A stretch of 64,000 nt of DNA from Clostridium transplantifaecale. GTDB lineage: Bacteria > Bacillota > Clostridia > Lachnospirales > Lachnospiraceae. The stretch lies in NCBI RefSeq assembly GCF_900626075.1, contig NZ_UYZY01000006.1:1-64000 (forward strand), read 5' to 3'. Shown here one piece after another: positions 42,433 to 51,421 of the stretch (positions within the stretch are counted from its first letter, which is position 1; each line of letters starts with the position of its first letter). Made by a program: the position numbers and the translations under genes. Below the pieces are notes generated by a model, which saw nothing but the letters and a program-made list of their open reading frames with translations, did not search any database and was not told the DNA's origin.

Positions 42433-45174
42433 ATGGCATACAGTTACGATCACGACTGCCCTTTTGAGGCATTTGTCACCAACCTCGGAAAATACAACGA
42501 GGGCGAACTGGCCGGCGAGTGGGTGAAATTCCCCACCACCTATGAGGAAATGCAGAAAGTCTTTGAGCGGATTGGCATTGGCCGGGCAGATGAATCCGGA
42601 AATGTTTATGAGGAATGGTTCATCTCAGACTATGACTGCTATGTGGACGGCCTCTATGACCGGCTGGGCGAATATGAAAGCCTGGATGAACTGAACTACC
42701 TGGCAAACAAGCTGGAGGAAATGGATTATTCTGATTATGAACATTTCCTGGCCGCCATAGAGATCAGCGACTACACACACAGCGTAAAGGACTTGATCAA
42801 CCTGACGGATAACCTGGATAAATACGATGTCATGTCCGGCATAAAGGATTATGACGACCTGGGCCGGGAATTCGCCGATGACCTGATGGGCCTTAACTTC
42901 CCGGAACACCTGAAATATTATTTTGATTATGAACGGTACGGGAGGGATATTGCCCTGGAGGAAAGCGGTGCCTTTACCGATTACGGCTATATCCGGGATA
43001 ACAACGATAAGTTTATTGAATATTACGAGGGGAACCGGGACGAAATCCCATGGGAGTACCGGGTGACCGCCACTGCTGAAGAACAGGAATTCATCGAGGG
43101 CCAGGAAGCGGAGGAACGGGAATCTGCCATGCTGGATGAAGCCACGGACCTTGCTTTCGATATGGACACCATGCTGCGGAACGCTGATCCCGCATATGCA
43201 GAAAGCCATCCTGACGCGCACGGACGGAAAGAAGAACTTGCTGACCTGTTGTTAAATGGGAATTACCGGGAACTGAAAGAACTCTTTGCCCCCATAGCCG
43301 CAGGGAAAAATAGTTTTTCCCAGGAAGCAGGCAGCCTGATGAAGCGCCTGGATACTTTTGACGGGGATTTCATCGGTAAGGATGAGCGTATGCTTACCGC
43401 CTCCATGGAGCTTGCCGCTGACGCGGACCAGTTCTTCCGCGGCTACCATGCGGAATATGCCGCCATGTTCCCGGATGAGACAGTACAGCAGATTGCCTTA
43501 CATGAACAGCTCTATAAGGGCCGCACCTCCGCAATCAAGACCGGGCTCATCAACACAGCCCGTGAGAGGGGCCTGGAAGAAGCCGCCGCCCCTCTGATTG
43601 CACGGCTTACGGACTTTGAAAAAGAATACGGCATTGACACCTACTGCGTCTACCAGATACAGGACGGGGAAGAATACCGGGATTTCCGCTTTGAACCGCT
43701 GGAACGTCTGGAAGCCGCCGGCCATTCCCCGGACGCCGGGAACTACGAACTGGTTTATTCGGCGCCGCTGACGCCTGGGGAAACCCTGGAAAGCATTTAC
43801 CGGGACCTGAATCTGGAACGCCCTGACAATTTCCACGGGCACAGCCTATCCGTATCGGATGTGGTGGTGTTCCAGGACCACGGGAAAGAAAGCGCCTATT
43901 ACTGTGACAGCTTCGGGTTCCGGGAAATTCCCGGATTCCTGGAACCGGGCCGGGAGACGGAGCCGGAAAAGCCGGACGGCAGCCTGGCAGAACCGGAGCC
44001 CACACTGGCCGTACTTGTGGTGGAGCCAATGAAAGAGCCCTATGTCAAGGAACTTCCCCCCGGCCTGGGCGCTTTGCAGAAAGAGGTGGGCGGCATAATC
44101 GCCGCCGCGTATCCTTTCCATGATCTGGTCGCCGTCATCTGCAATGATGAAAGCAAGTTGAACGGCATGGAGCCTAACCGGGCCCTGCGCGATGAAAACG
44201 GAAAGGTCTATGACATTGTATGCGGCCCGTTCCTGGTGGCTGGCCTTGGGGAGGAAGATTTCACCTCCCTGTCCCCAGAACTGGCACAGAAGTACATGGA
44301 ACACTTCCGGACACCGGAAATGTTCGTGCAGATGGGGGATGAAATCATGGTACTCCCCGCCCCCATGAAGGAAGTGCGCGCCCATGATGACGGGCTCTCA
44401 GAACTGAAAGACGCGCCGGAAGCGGTGGCAAAGCTGACCTTCTATGTAGCGGAGTGCATGGAATTCCCCTCCCTGGGTGAATACCATAACAACCTGTCCC
44501 TGGCGGAGGCCGTGGAGCTGTACCATGCAATCCCGTCAGAACGGTTGAACGGCGTCAAGGGAATCGGCTTCCTCCTGGAGGACGGCAGCATATATGACGG
44601 GGAAATGGATCTGTTGTCCGGCAATACCATCGACACCGACACTATCAATGAAATCCCCCATTACCGGGAAAGCCCCCTGGTCCAGCAGGCCATCCAGCTG
44701 ATCGCCGCCGTGCCGGAGGCGGAACTGCACGACCACTACGGCGTCTACCATGACACCTACCGCTATTACATCACGGAGGCTTCCCTGGAGCGCGGCGCCT
44801 ATCCGCTGGACGGGGAACAGCCGCCACAGGTGGAGGAATACGGCCATACCACCATGGTGGAAAACGGCCTCATCCATGCAGTCGGCTATCTGGAATACAC
44901 AAAACCGCTGTCACCGGAGCAGGTCCGGGAATACAGCCTGGCAGCCTCCCCCATGAACAAGGATTATCTCCGCAGCGCAGAAATGTCCCTGGAAGATGAT
45001 TACGGTATGATTGACGGGATTATCAACAACGGCCAGCGGGAGGCCACCCCGCCGGAGACAGGCGGCAAGCCGTCCCTCCGGGAGAAACTGGCGGAGGCAA
45101 AGCGGGAATGTGCGGAGCGGAAAGCCCCGGAGAAAAATCCGGGGAGGGATACCCCGGAGCGTGACAGCCTATGA
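42433..45174 (+). CDS. Multi-domain ArdA fusion: ArdA, YodL, DUF3846 and DUF4316-like
   Basis: The 913-residue protein starts with an ArdA domain (CPFEAFVTNLGKYNEGELAGEW, then EEWFISDYDCYVDGL, residues about 8-220). A helical linker follows, then a YodL-like domain from about residue 404 (YCVYQIQDGEEYRDF). A DUF3846-like domain starts at about 525 (AVLVVEPMKEPYVKELPPGL). A further domain lies at about 667 (LTFYVAECMEFPSLGEYH) and a DUF4316-like end begins at about 777 (YYITEASLERGAYPL). These domains often occur as separate ICE genes; here they form one chain. The net charge is strongly acidic. Family names are from memory. Confidence 0.78.
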   Translation: MAYSYDHDCPFEAFVTNLGKYNEGELAGEWVKFPTTYEEMQKVFERIGIGRADESGNVYEEWFISDYDCYVDGLYDRLGEYESLDELNYLANKLEEMDYSDYEHFLAAIEISDYTHSVKDLINLTDNLDKYDVMSGIKDYDDLGREFADDLMGLNFPEHLKYYFDYERYGRDIALEESGAFTDYGYIRDNNDKFIEYYEGNRDEIPWEYRVTATAEEQEFIEGQEAEERESAMLDEATDLAFDMDTMLRNADPAYAESHPDAHGRKEELADLLLNGNYRELKELFAPIAAGKNSFSQEAGSLMKRLDTFDGDFIGKDERMLTASMELAADADQFFRGYHAEYAAMFPDETVQQIALHEQLYKGRTSAIKTGLINTARERGLEEAAAPLIARLTDFEKEYGIDTYCVYQIQDGEEYRDFRFEPLERLEAAGHSPDAGNYELVYSAPLTPGETLESIYRDLNLERPDNFHGHSLSVSDVVVFQDHGKESAYYCDSFGFREIPGFLEPGRETEPEKPDGSLAEPEPTLAVLVVEPMKEPYVKELPPGLGALQKEVGGIIAAAYPFHDLVAVICNDESKLNGMEPNRALRDENGKVYDIVCGPFLVAGLGEEDFTSLSPELAQKYMEHFRTPEMFVQMGDEIMVLPAPMKEVRAHDDGLSELKDAPEAVAKLTFYVAECMEFPSLGEYHNNLSLAEAVELYHAIPSERLNGVKGIGFLLEDGSIYDGEMDLLSGNTIDTDTINEIPHYRESPLVQQAIQLIAAVPEAELHDHYGVYHDTYRYYITEASLERGAYPLDGEQPPQVEEYGHTTMVENGLIHAVGYLEYTKPLSPEQVREYSLAASPMNKDYLRSAEMSLEDDYGMIDGIINNGQREATPPETGGKPSLREKLAEAKRECAERKAPEKNPGRDTPERDSL

Positions 45175-45353
45175 GCAAAAGCAAACGCTGGAAACTGGAA
45201 TGGTCTTTCTTCCTTGGGGAAAACGGCAGGCGCCAGTACAACAAACTTTGCAAACGCTGTATCCATGGCTGCAAGCAGAGTTTCCGGGCGTCACTGGTTC
45301 AATGCCCGAAGTATGCAGGCAAGGGCGCAAAAAACACCCCGAAAAAAGGTTGA
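45171..45353 (+). CDS. Small Cys/Lys-rich ICE protein
   Basis: A 60-residue basic protein that overlaps the ArdA fusion stop by four bases. KLCKRCIHGCKQSFRASLVQC has four Cys in zinc-knuckle-like spacing. Genes like it end the transfer operon in related elements. Function unknown. Confidence 0.6.
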   Translation: MSKSKRWKLEWSFFLGENGRRQYNKLCKRCIHGCKQSFRASLVQCPKYAGKGAKNTPKKG

Positions 45354-45481
45354 AAACAGGCGGAAAAGCCCTCTGTATCAGCCATCATTGGCATGGGGCA
45401 TAGGTTTTCCCGTCTGACTTTACCGCCTGGAACGGAAAAGGGAAAAGGCAGCTTATCATACCCCTTTTCAGACATAAAAAT

Positions 45482-45533
45482 GGGAACACAGCCGATGGTT
45501 TTATACAACGGCTGTGTTCCCGCTCTTTTTTTG
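45482..45533 (+). terminator. Terminator at the end of the transfer operon
   Basis: GGGAACACAGCCG and CGGCTGTGTTCCC form a 13-bp stem, followed by GCTCTTTTTTT. Confidence 0.93.
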
Positions 45534-45547
45534 CCCTCACATACGTT

Positions 45548-45856
45548 TTATCTTTTCAGGCCTTTTATGATGGCTTTTACATTCTGCACCTGTTCATCAT
45601 CCAGGGAATCCAAATCTCCGATAATCTCCTGGTACTCTGCCGGGTGGCCGTTTCCCTCATCGAAAAATTCGGACGGCGTAACACCCAGGTATTCACAGAT
45701 ATAGAAAAACACCTGCATGGACGGGAAACCATTTCTATTTTCCAGCGCATTGATATAGCCGGCGCTCTGCCCGATGGATAAACTCATGTCCCGTGCTGAA
45801 ATGCCTTTTTCCGTGCGCAGCTTTGCCAGTCTCCTGTAAAACAATTCCTCAAACAT
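45548..45856 (-). CDS. XRE family transcriptional regulator
   Basis: This 102-residue protein has an HTH in its first 65 residues (KGISARDMSLSIGQSAGYINALENRNGFPSM), then an acidic C-terminus with LDSLDDEQVQNVKAIIKGL. It is divergent from the lipoprotein gene and convergent with the transfer operon, so it is a candidate regulator of either. The ribosome site GGTGGG precedes ATG 45856. Confidence 0.85.
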   Translation of the reverse strand: MFEELFYRRLAKLRTEKGISARDMSLSIGQSAGYINALENRNGFPSMQVFFYICEYLGVTPSEFFDEGNGHPAEYQEIIGDLDSLDDEQVQNVKAIIKGLKR

Positions 45857-45994
45857 ACCCCACCGCCTTTTTATATGATTGTACCCTACACTGATACAAA
45901 ATATATCCGGCTGTATAGGATGTTTGAGTTGACCTATCTGATTGTATCAGATATTATTGAGAAAACAACGTTTTTAAGACGACAGGAGGATTAT

Positions 45995-46717
45995 ATGAGA
46001 CATACAGGCACATACCATCTTACAGCAGCCAGCGCCTTATATGCGGCTGCCGTGTCCCTGGCCCTGCTGCTCCCTGGCTGCGGTCCGGTACAGGCGCCGG
46101 AATCCCGCGCAGCTTTCTCCCAGGAACAGGAAGAAAAAACAGGAACCGTGAAAGAACCCCGGTATACTTCCGACACCCCGCCGGCAGACTGTCTCCTGTG
46201 CGGTGACGGAAAAGGAACCCTGCTCCCTCTGTATTGGGACCAGGACAATATCGGCATTATCAGCCTGAACACCTTTGAGCTGTCCTATGTCGGGATTAAC
46301 CGTTATGACGATGATGGAAACTTGATTGAGGAACCGATCCGGGGTTCTGCCACACATATCATGAGCCGCGGGGAGGATGGCTTTTTTACCATGATCTCGG
46401 AGGACACAGGCCGGGGCTTTGCCACGGGTTTCGTTTCTTTCAACCAGGATGGAACCCTGGATTTAAAAGAGGCCGCCTCCCATCTCTGTACCAGCTGCCT
46501 CAACCGGACCATGGAAGAAAACTGGAGTGACAATCCCTACGGCGTGGGGGTAATCAATTTTAAGACAAGGGGAATCCGGCTGTTTGAAGAAACAGTCACC
46601 GCGTTCACTTTTGGTGACTTTTATATTTCCTGCGATATGAGGGAACCGCCGGCGGGAACTTCTGAAAGGGAAATGGACTTTCTGATTTTTTACTGTCCTG
46701 AAAGATATGAGCAATAG
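45995..46717 (+). CDS. Predicted lipoprotein of unknown function
   Basis: From ATG 45995 with AGGAGGA, the 240-residue product has a signal peptide ending in a lipobox (AVSLALLLPGCGPVQ), so it is likely anchored outside the cell. The mature part is unrecognised, with a CTSCLNRTMEENWSDNPYG segment. The frame can be extended upstream to 45875, but that part has no ribosome site. It may belong to a surface-exclusion or signalling function; this is a guess. Confidence 0.65.
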   Translation: MRHTGTYHLTAASALYAAAVSLALLLPGCGPVQAPESRAAFSQEQEEKTGTVKEPRYTSDTPPADCLLCGDGKGTLLPLYWDQDNIGIISLNTFELSYVGINRYDDDGNLIEEPIRGSATHIMSRGEDGFFTMISEDTGRGFATGFVSFNQDGTLDLKEAASHLCTSCLNRTMEENWSDNPYGVGVINFKTRGIRLFEETVTAFTFGDFYISCDMREPPAGTSEREMDFLIFYCPERYEQ

Positions 46718-46887
46718 GGGGATTCCGCAGCAGCAGGCATTGTGGGAATGTGTATAACCTGCCGTCCCATGGAGCTGTGGGAAAGGGCGTTTGCAGGATG
46801 TGGGAAAGCCCTGTGCTTTTCCATGGCCTGTGAACGCCCTTTTCCATCGGTGGAATGGCTGGTTATGCACATTTCCACGGTGCTTCT
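46718..46887. other. Intergenic region with inverted repeats
   Basis: It contains GGGAAAGCCCTGTGCTTTTCC-type and CCATGGAGCTGTGGGAAAGGGCG-type self-complementary stretches that could fold as a shared terminator for the convergent lipoprotein and membrane genes. No coding frame is supported. Confidence 0.4.
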
Positions 46888-47271
46888 TTAACTGTTTTTT
46901 GCCTTTAAATGGAGCCCTCCCATCAGGAGAACCCCTAATCCCATGACAACATAAAACCATACCATGTCCTCTCCGGAAAAGGCATATGCAAGGAATCCGA
47001 ATACAAACGCCCAGAACAGGGAGAGAATCCCGCCGATGATCCAGAAGCCGACGGCTGTATTCTGGAGCCAAAAGAGAAATACCAGGCCAATCACCAGGCA
47101 TATGGCAGGATGGACACCCGCCAGGAGATGGCAGGCAAATCCCGCGCCGGCCGCCAGGCTGATACTGTCAAATAAGATGATGTTTCCGAAGAACAGGCCG
47201 ATTACCATAAGCACCAGGCCGATTACAAGACCGATGGCAAGCGCCAGGCCATAAGTAAATATTACTGCCAT
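46888..47271 (-). CDS. Small integral membrane protein
   Basis: From ATG 47271 (MAVIFTYGLALAIGLVIGLV) with GGAGG upstream, the 127-residue product has four or five membrane segments and almost no soluble part. It follows the relaxase gene on the same strand. Function is unknown. A longer frame from 47319 lacks a ribosome site. Confidence 0.65.
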   Translation of the reverse strand: MAVIFTYGLALAIGLVIGLVLMVIGLFFGNIILFDSISLAAGAGFACHLLAGVHPAICLVIGLVFLFWLQNTAVGFWIIGGILSLFWAFVFGFLAYAFSGEDMVWFYVVMGLGVLLMGGLHLKAKNS

Positions 47272-47354
47272 AGAACCTCCTTTGCTGCTGTGTGTCTGCG
47301 GTGTCATTTTTGCTCCCATTATACAACAGATTTTTTTCCGCGCCTACAATTTTT

Positions 47355-48698
47355 TTATCTGTATTCCTGTGACCTGTCCCTGTCCGGTTCTTTCGGGATG
47401 GAGAGCAGGACGTCCACATTCTGCCGGATGACCTCATATTCCTTTGCCTCTGCCCTGGCCTTGCGGTACTCCGGGTACAGTGCCTCCTTTTTTGCGGTGA
47501 GGGCATCATACTCCGCTTTCATCGACTGAAAGGCCGGAATCTTTTTGAGGTTCCGCTCCTTTAACTGTCTGGCCGCCGCTTCAAACAGTATAATGCCCCC
47601 CTCATGCCCCCGGAGGAATTTTTCTTTGTCCGGGGAATTCCTGTAACTGTCATAGACCGGTTTCAGCTTCCAGTAAGTAGTTGCGTGTTTCATCAGCATG
47701 GAAAGGTCTGTCATATGTTCTTCTGTTTCCCTGATAGCTGCCAGGGCTGCCTCGCGTCTCCCGGTAAGTGCTTCCATCCTGTTTTCCAGTTCCTCATAGC
47801 TGGCGATCCCATGCTCCGTAAGGAAGTTCATGGTCTTTGCCGCCCGTTTGAGATTATTGATTTTTGCCCAGTGCGTGAAACCGGCGCTCTCCTGGGCCTT
47901 CAAGTTATTCTGAATGTCAATAAGCAGGCTGATCCGCCCATCACCCTGCCTCGGCAGCCTGGAGGGGCGGGGTTTCCCCGCAATCCGGGCAGCTACGGCC
48001 TCCTCCGTGTAATCTGCCCCCAGGGTTTTCATCCGGGTAAACCGTTCCTGGCCGGAAGCTCGGCAGGATGTATATTTTCCCCGCTTAATCTCATACCCCT
48101 GCTCCTGCAGGCGGCGGAGCAGGTCCTCAAAATCCGCGGATATGGGAATAAGCCGGTCAATGGCAGCTTTCAGGTTTGCCTTATAGCTGGTCCCCGCCTT
48201 CTCTGCGGCATGTTCCGCATAACTCTTTCCTTTGTCCTGTCCGGGAACAATGACTGACAGGCCATGTTCCTTACAGAGACGGTCACTGACACGGCGGATG
48301 TTATGGTAACTCCGCTTGTTGGAATGGTAATGCCGGTGATCCGTAAAGCTGACGGCATTAAAAATCAGGTGGTTATGTATATGCCCTTTGTCTATGTGCG
48401 TGGTAAGAACAAACTCATACTGGTTCCCTAGGATTTCCCTTGCAAGCTGCATACCAATCTCATGGGCCTCCTCCGGCGTGACCTCCCCCGGTTCAAATGC
48501 CTGGATTAAATGGCGCCCCAGGTTTGTGCCTTTGTCAATGGCATATTTCCTCGTCCAGGCAAACTCAATATCAGCCGTTTCCGCTGAACATCCAAAGGAG
48601 GATACCAATAGTTTCCCGTCCGTTTTCTGGGGATTGCAGATATAATCTATCGCCGCTTTCAGCGTAGACTTGATAGGATGTGTCTTTGTAATTGCCAT
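47355..48698 (-). CDS. mobA: MOB-P relaxase (MobA/VirD2 family)
   Basis: The 447-residue protein nicks oriT and pilots the strand. The N-terminal relaxase domain begins MAITKTHPIKSTLKAAIDYI with Tyr 18 as a candidate nucleophile, and has the metal-binding three-His motif in TTHIDKGHIHNHLIFNAV (about residue 100). The C-terminal half is helical. It overlaps mobC by 40 bases. The pair is transcribed opposite to the transfer operon, as in Tn1549. Confidence 0.9.
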   Translation of the reverse strand: MAITKTHPIKSTLKAAIDYICNPQKTDGKLLVSSFGCSAETADIEFAWTRKYAIDKGTNLGRHLIQAFEPGEVTPEEAHEIGMQLAREILGNQYEFVLTTHIDKGHIHNHLIFNAVSFTDHRHYHSNKRSYHNIRRVSDRLCKEHGLSVIVPGQDKGKSYAEHAAEKAGTSYKANLKAAIDRLIPISADFEDLLRRLQEQGYEIKRGKYTSCRASGQERFTRMKTLGADYTEEAVAARIAGKPRPSRLPRQGDGRISLLIDIQNNLKAQESAGFTHWAKINNLKRAAKTMNFLTEHGIASYEELENRMEALTGRREAALAAIRETEEHMTDLSMLMKHATTYWKLKPVYDSYRNSPDKEKFLRGHEGGIILFEAAARQLKERNLKKIPAFQSMKAEYDALTAKKEALYPEYRKARAEAKEYEVIRQNVDVLLSIPKEPDRDRSQEYR

Positions 48699-48988
48699 AT
48701 CTGATCCAGCCTTTCCAGGATTTCCTCCATATCTGCCTGATAAGCCGGCCCGCCGGCGTTGAGCTTTTTCGCTATCTGGTTAATGTTCCGGCCAATCCCC
48801 GCAAGCTGCGCCGTAAACTCTTTAATGTTGGATGTATCCGTATAGATGATATAGCCGTCAATCGCCATCTTGCGGAAGTAGGCTCCGTACCTTTTCGTTG
48901 GGAGCAGCTTCATCTTTTCATCAATCAGCCGTTTTTCTTCCTCTGTCACCCAGAACTTCATCTGGATATTCCGCTTCCGGTTTACCAT
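48659..48988 (-). CDS. mobC: MobC relaxosome accessory protein
   Basis: This 109-residue protein has a ribbon-helix-helix-like start (RNIQMKFWVTEEEKRLIDEKM) and the MobC segment LAGIGRNINQIAKKLNAGG. It helps the relaxase melt and bind oriT, which I place just upstream. Confidence 0.87.
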   Translation of the reverse strand: MVNRKRNIQMKFWVTEEEKRLIDEKMKLLPTKRYGAYFRKMAIDGYIIYTDTSNIKEFTAQLAGIGRNINQIAKKLNAGGPAYQADMEEILERLDQIWQLQRHILSSLR

Positions 48989-49009
48989 GGCGTTCCTCGC
49001 TTTCTATAA

Positions 49010-49110
49010 GGGTTTGGGATTATCCCAACAAGCATTTTTCCATTTGGGCAACGGGGCCTAAATGGAAAAATCCGCAAGTGGTGGGTACCCACTTGCTGTG
49101 CTTGCTGTCT
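49010..49110. other. Candidate origin of transfer (oriT)
   Basis: Upstream of mobC lie two inverted repeats: ATTTTTCCATTT and AAATGGAAAAAT around a GC-rich loop, then GCAAGTG/CACTTGC around TGGGTACC-like DNA. Position beside mobC-mobA and repeats of this kind are typical of MOB-P oriT sites. The nick site is not identified. Confidence 0.6.
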
Positions 49111-49234
49111 TTAGTCTTTCCGTACTTTAGTAACTGCGGGAACACCGATTCAGCAACCATTTTCAAAGAAAAACGCTACAAACCAGTCATGGCTCATAGC
49201 GTCCCTTAAACAATATTCAGTTGTAACGGGAGAA

Positions 49235-49591
49235 TCATGCTTCTTCCTCCGTTTCGGTTTCCCGGATACTTTGTGCGGTGGCGGTGACAATCTTCAAGCC
49301 TCTGTCCTCCATCCCATCCAGCAGGACATCAAGCTGTCTGCGCTGCGTGGATTTATTTCCCTCATTCTCAGCGAAAATGAATTGATCCAGGGATATATTG
49401 TAACGGATGGCAAACTCCGTACATAACTGGAGGCTTGGGTGCTGCCCTTTATTCTCAATGTTAGCAAGATAGCGTGGAGAAATATACATCTCATCCGCCA
49501 CTTTCTTCCGTGATTCTTTTCTTGCAGTCCGCTCCGCTTTTATTGCCTGTCCGAGTGCCGTAAAATCATACTTTGGTACTGGTCTTTTCAT
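49235..49591 (-). CDS. XRE family transcriptional regulator
   Basis: The 118-residue product from ATG 49591 (MKRPVPKYDFTALGQAIKAER) has an HTH region ESRKKVADEMYISPRYLANIENKG and a C-terminus with QRRQLDVLLDGMEDRGLK. Such regulators near mobA/mobC in this ICE group are often named plasmid-like HTH proteins. GGTGA precedes the chosen ATG. It could control the mob genes or the neighbouring cargo. Confidence 0.8.
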   Translation of the reverse strand: MKRPVPKYDFTALGQAIKAERTARKESRKKVADEMYISPRYLANIENKGQHPSLQLCTEFAIRYNISLDQFIFAENEGNKSTQRRQLDVLLDGMEDRGLKIVTATAQSIRETETEEEA

Positions 49592-49696
49592 AATTTGTTC
49601 ACCCAATTACATTTTACAGTTCCCTTTTTCTTTTGGATATGCTTACACAGTTCCTATTATTAGCCAATATAGTTCCTATTATTAAAATTTAATATA

Positions 49697-49758
49697 TTGA
49701 CACGAATATGTATTTGTCTTATAATCTATATGACGATAAATTTAATATAGTCATATAG
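49697..49758 (+). promoter_or_regulatory. Promoter and TetR-type operator of the hydrolase gene
   Basis: TTGACA (49697) and TATAAT (49720) are 17 bases apart. Directly downstream CTATATGAC and GTCATATAG (49726-49758) form a palindrome that is repeated before two other cargo genes. Confidence 0.82.
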
Positions 49759-49768
49759 GAGGTTGCTT

Positions 49769-50662
49769 ATGGCTTACAAAGAATTTGAAATTTTATCAGA
49801 TAACATACCCATTACTCTATCCATGTGGATACAAGACGCAGACGAACCAACTATAATATTTCTTCCTGGAACGATGTCACATCCACTAATGTATGCAACG
49901 TTCTTGAACGGTTTATCTGAACGTGGTTTCAATGTTATTGGCATTCATTATTTTTCACATGGCAAAAGCCCAAAGGTCAAAACAAATTACACAATGGATG
50001 ATCTATTGCAAAATGTTTATGACACAACTACATTTGCAATCGAAAATTTTGGACATAATATTTCGATTATGGGTTCCAGCCAGGGTGGAATTTTAGCTGC
50101 CATGGCCGCAGGCCGGGATACCCGTATAAAGGCCGTTTTTCCGTACAATATCATGCTGACCTCGTTGAGAGAGACGATGAGCCTGACGAAATTTCCAGCA
50201 TGGACACACCGTTTTATGGGATTTATTCAGTTTATGTTTCGTGTAGGCGGAACGATATTTCCCAACATGAAAATTCATCCTGATGCCTACCTGGACTTTA
50301 ACAAGGTTTTCCATAGTGAAAAGGCAAAAAATGATTGCCTTAATGATCCCATGCTTTTGCCCTATTATCCCTTAAAATTTGTAGCCAGCTTGTTTAATGC
50401 TGATTTATCCTGCCTTGAAGATGGCTCAATCAAATGTCCGATTGTTTTAATTACAGCCAAAGGTGATCCGCTATTCAGCTATGACTACATAGAAAAAGTG
50501 TATGAACAGATTAACTCTGCTAATAAAGAAATGCTTGTGCTTAGCCTAAACCGGCATATGATTTTTAATGAGGATACCAATGATACTTTGAATGCATTAG
50601 AACCAACACTGCATAAGTATTTATATTGCATTGTGCCAACAACAGAGCTAAAGAGAAAATGA
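49769..50662 (+). CDS. Alpha/beta hydrolase
   Basis: The 297-residue product from ATG 49769 has the hydrolase nucleophile elbow GSSQGG (SIMGSSQGGILAAM, about 97-110), the oxyanion region LPGTMSHPLMY near residue 38, Asp in TAKGDPLFSYD (about 235) and His in LNRHMIFNED near the end. It is probably cytosolic. Its substrate is unknown. It belongs with the TetR-ABC cargo because it shares their operator. Detoxification or lipid ester cleavage is possible. The first in-frame TTG (49763) is too close to the ribosome site. Confidence 0.82.
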   Translation: MAYKEFEILSDNIPITLSMWIQDADEPTIIFLPGTMSHPLMYATFLNGLSERGFNVIGIHYFSHGKSPKVKTNYTMDDLLQNVYDTTTFAIENFGHNISIMGSSQGGILAAMAAGRDTRIKAVFPYNIMLTSLRETMSLTKFPAWTHRFMGFIQFMFRVGGTIFPNMKIHPDAYLDFNKVFHSEKAKNDCLNDPMLLPYYPLKFVASLFNADLSCLEDGSIKCPIVLITAKGDPLFSYDYIEKVYEQINSANKEMLVLSLNRHMIFNEDTNDTLNALEPTLHKYLYCIVPTTELKRK

Positions 50663-50723
50663 TTGACAATACAAATCATAAGTGATATATTCTATATGAC
50701 GTTATTAAATATTTAGTCATAAG
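50663..50723 (+). promoter_or_regulatory. Promoter and operator of the tetR gene
   Basis: TTGACA (50663) and TATATT (50686) are 17 bases apart. The palindrome CTATATGAC...GTCATAAG follows at 50692-50723. This implies autoregulation. Confidence 0.8.
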
Positions 50724-50735
50724 GAGGTGATAAAA

Positions 50736-51317
50736 GTGCCACGCTTTACAGAAAAAGAAAAAGCCTTTATTAGTGATAAACTGTTAGCCGAGGGCGAAAA
50801 ACTCTTTGCCCTACACGGATTAAAAAAAGTAACGGTTGATGATTTAGCTGTTGCTGCTAATATATCCAAAGGCTCCTTTTATGCGTTTTATCCCAGCAAA
50901 GAACACCTGTATGTAGAAATCAACTTTCAGTTACAGCAAAAACTTTTTGAGGACATTGAAACGGTGGTGAAGAATAAACGTTATCCTACGCAAAGGACTT
51001 TAACCAAAGATGTCATTATGATGGGACTTAGCGGAATCGTTACTTCCCCCATCCTGTCGCAAATTGACTTATCCATAATGGATTATCTGCAACGGAAATT
51101 ATCTCCTGATATTTTCAACAATCATATGTACAATGACATCCGCATATTGGAAATGCTGGAACATATGGGAGTGCAATTTACTGTTCCTCACACAGTAATA
51201 ATTAAATCTCTCTATTCTGTATTGACCTGCCTTGAGCAGTTCAAGGAGGATAAAGAATTAGGACAGATACAAACACTTTTAGTTGATGGTATCGTGAATC
51301 AGGTTATTAAAGAATAG
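50736..51317 (+). CDS. TetR family regulator of the exporter cargo
   Basis: The product of about 193 residues has the TetR N-terminal HTH (KKVTVDDLAVAANISKGSFYAFYPSKEHLY, residues about 28-58). The rest is a helical ligand-binding domain. I chose GTG 50736 because the AAGGAGG at 50721 leaves eight bases to it; GTG 50727 overlaps that site. The same palindrome lies before its own gene, the hydrolase and the ABC genes, so it most likely represses all three. Confidence 0.85.
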   Translation: MPRFTEKEKAFISDKLLAEGEKLFALHGLKKVTVDDLAVAANISKGSFYAFYPSKEHLYVEINFQLQQKLFEDIETVVKNKRYPTQRTLTKDVIMMGLSGIVTSPILSQIDLSIMDYLQRKLSPDIFNNHMYNDIRILEMLEHMGVQFTVPHTVIIKSLYSVLTCLEQFKEDKELGQIQTLLVDGIVNQVIKE

Positions 51318-51334
51318 CAACATTTGTTTGGTTA

Positions 51335-51366
51335 TTTGGCTGACAGGTAGCCAAACATTTTTTTAA
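51335..51366 (+). terminator. Terminator after tetR
   Basis: TTTGGCT and AGCCAAA flank GACAGGT and are followed by a run of T. Confidence 0.75.
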
Positions 51367-51369
51367 CTT

Positions 51370-51402
51370 TTATATGACTATATAATATAAAACGTCATAT
51401 AT
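51370..51402 (+). promoter_or_regulatory. Operator and promoter of the ABC exporter operon
   Basis: TATATGAC and GTCATATA enclose a TATAAT -10 element (51381). The -35 is weak T-rich DNA overlapping the upstream terminator. Confidence 0.72.
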
Positions 51403-51421
51403 CCAACAGGGAGGAATTAAA

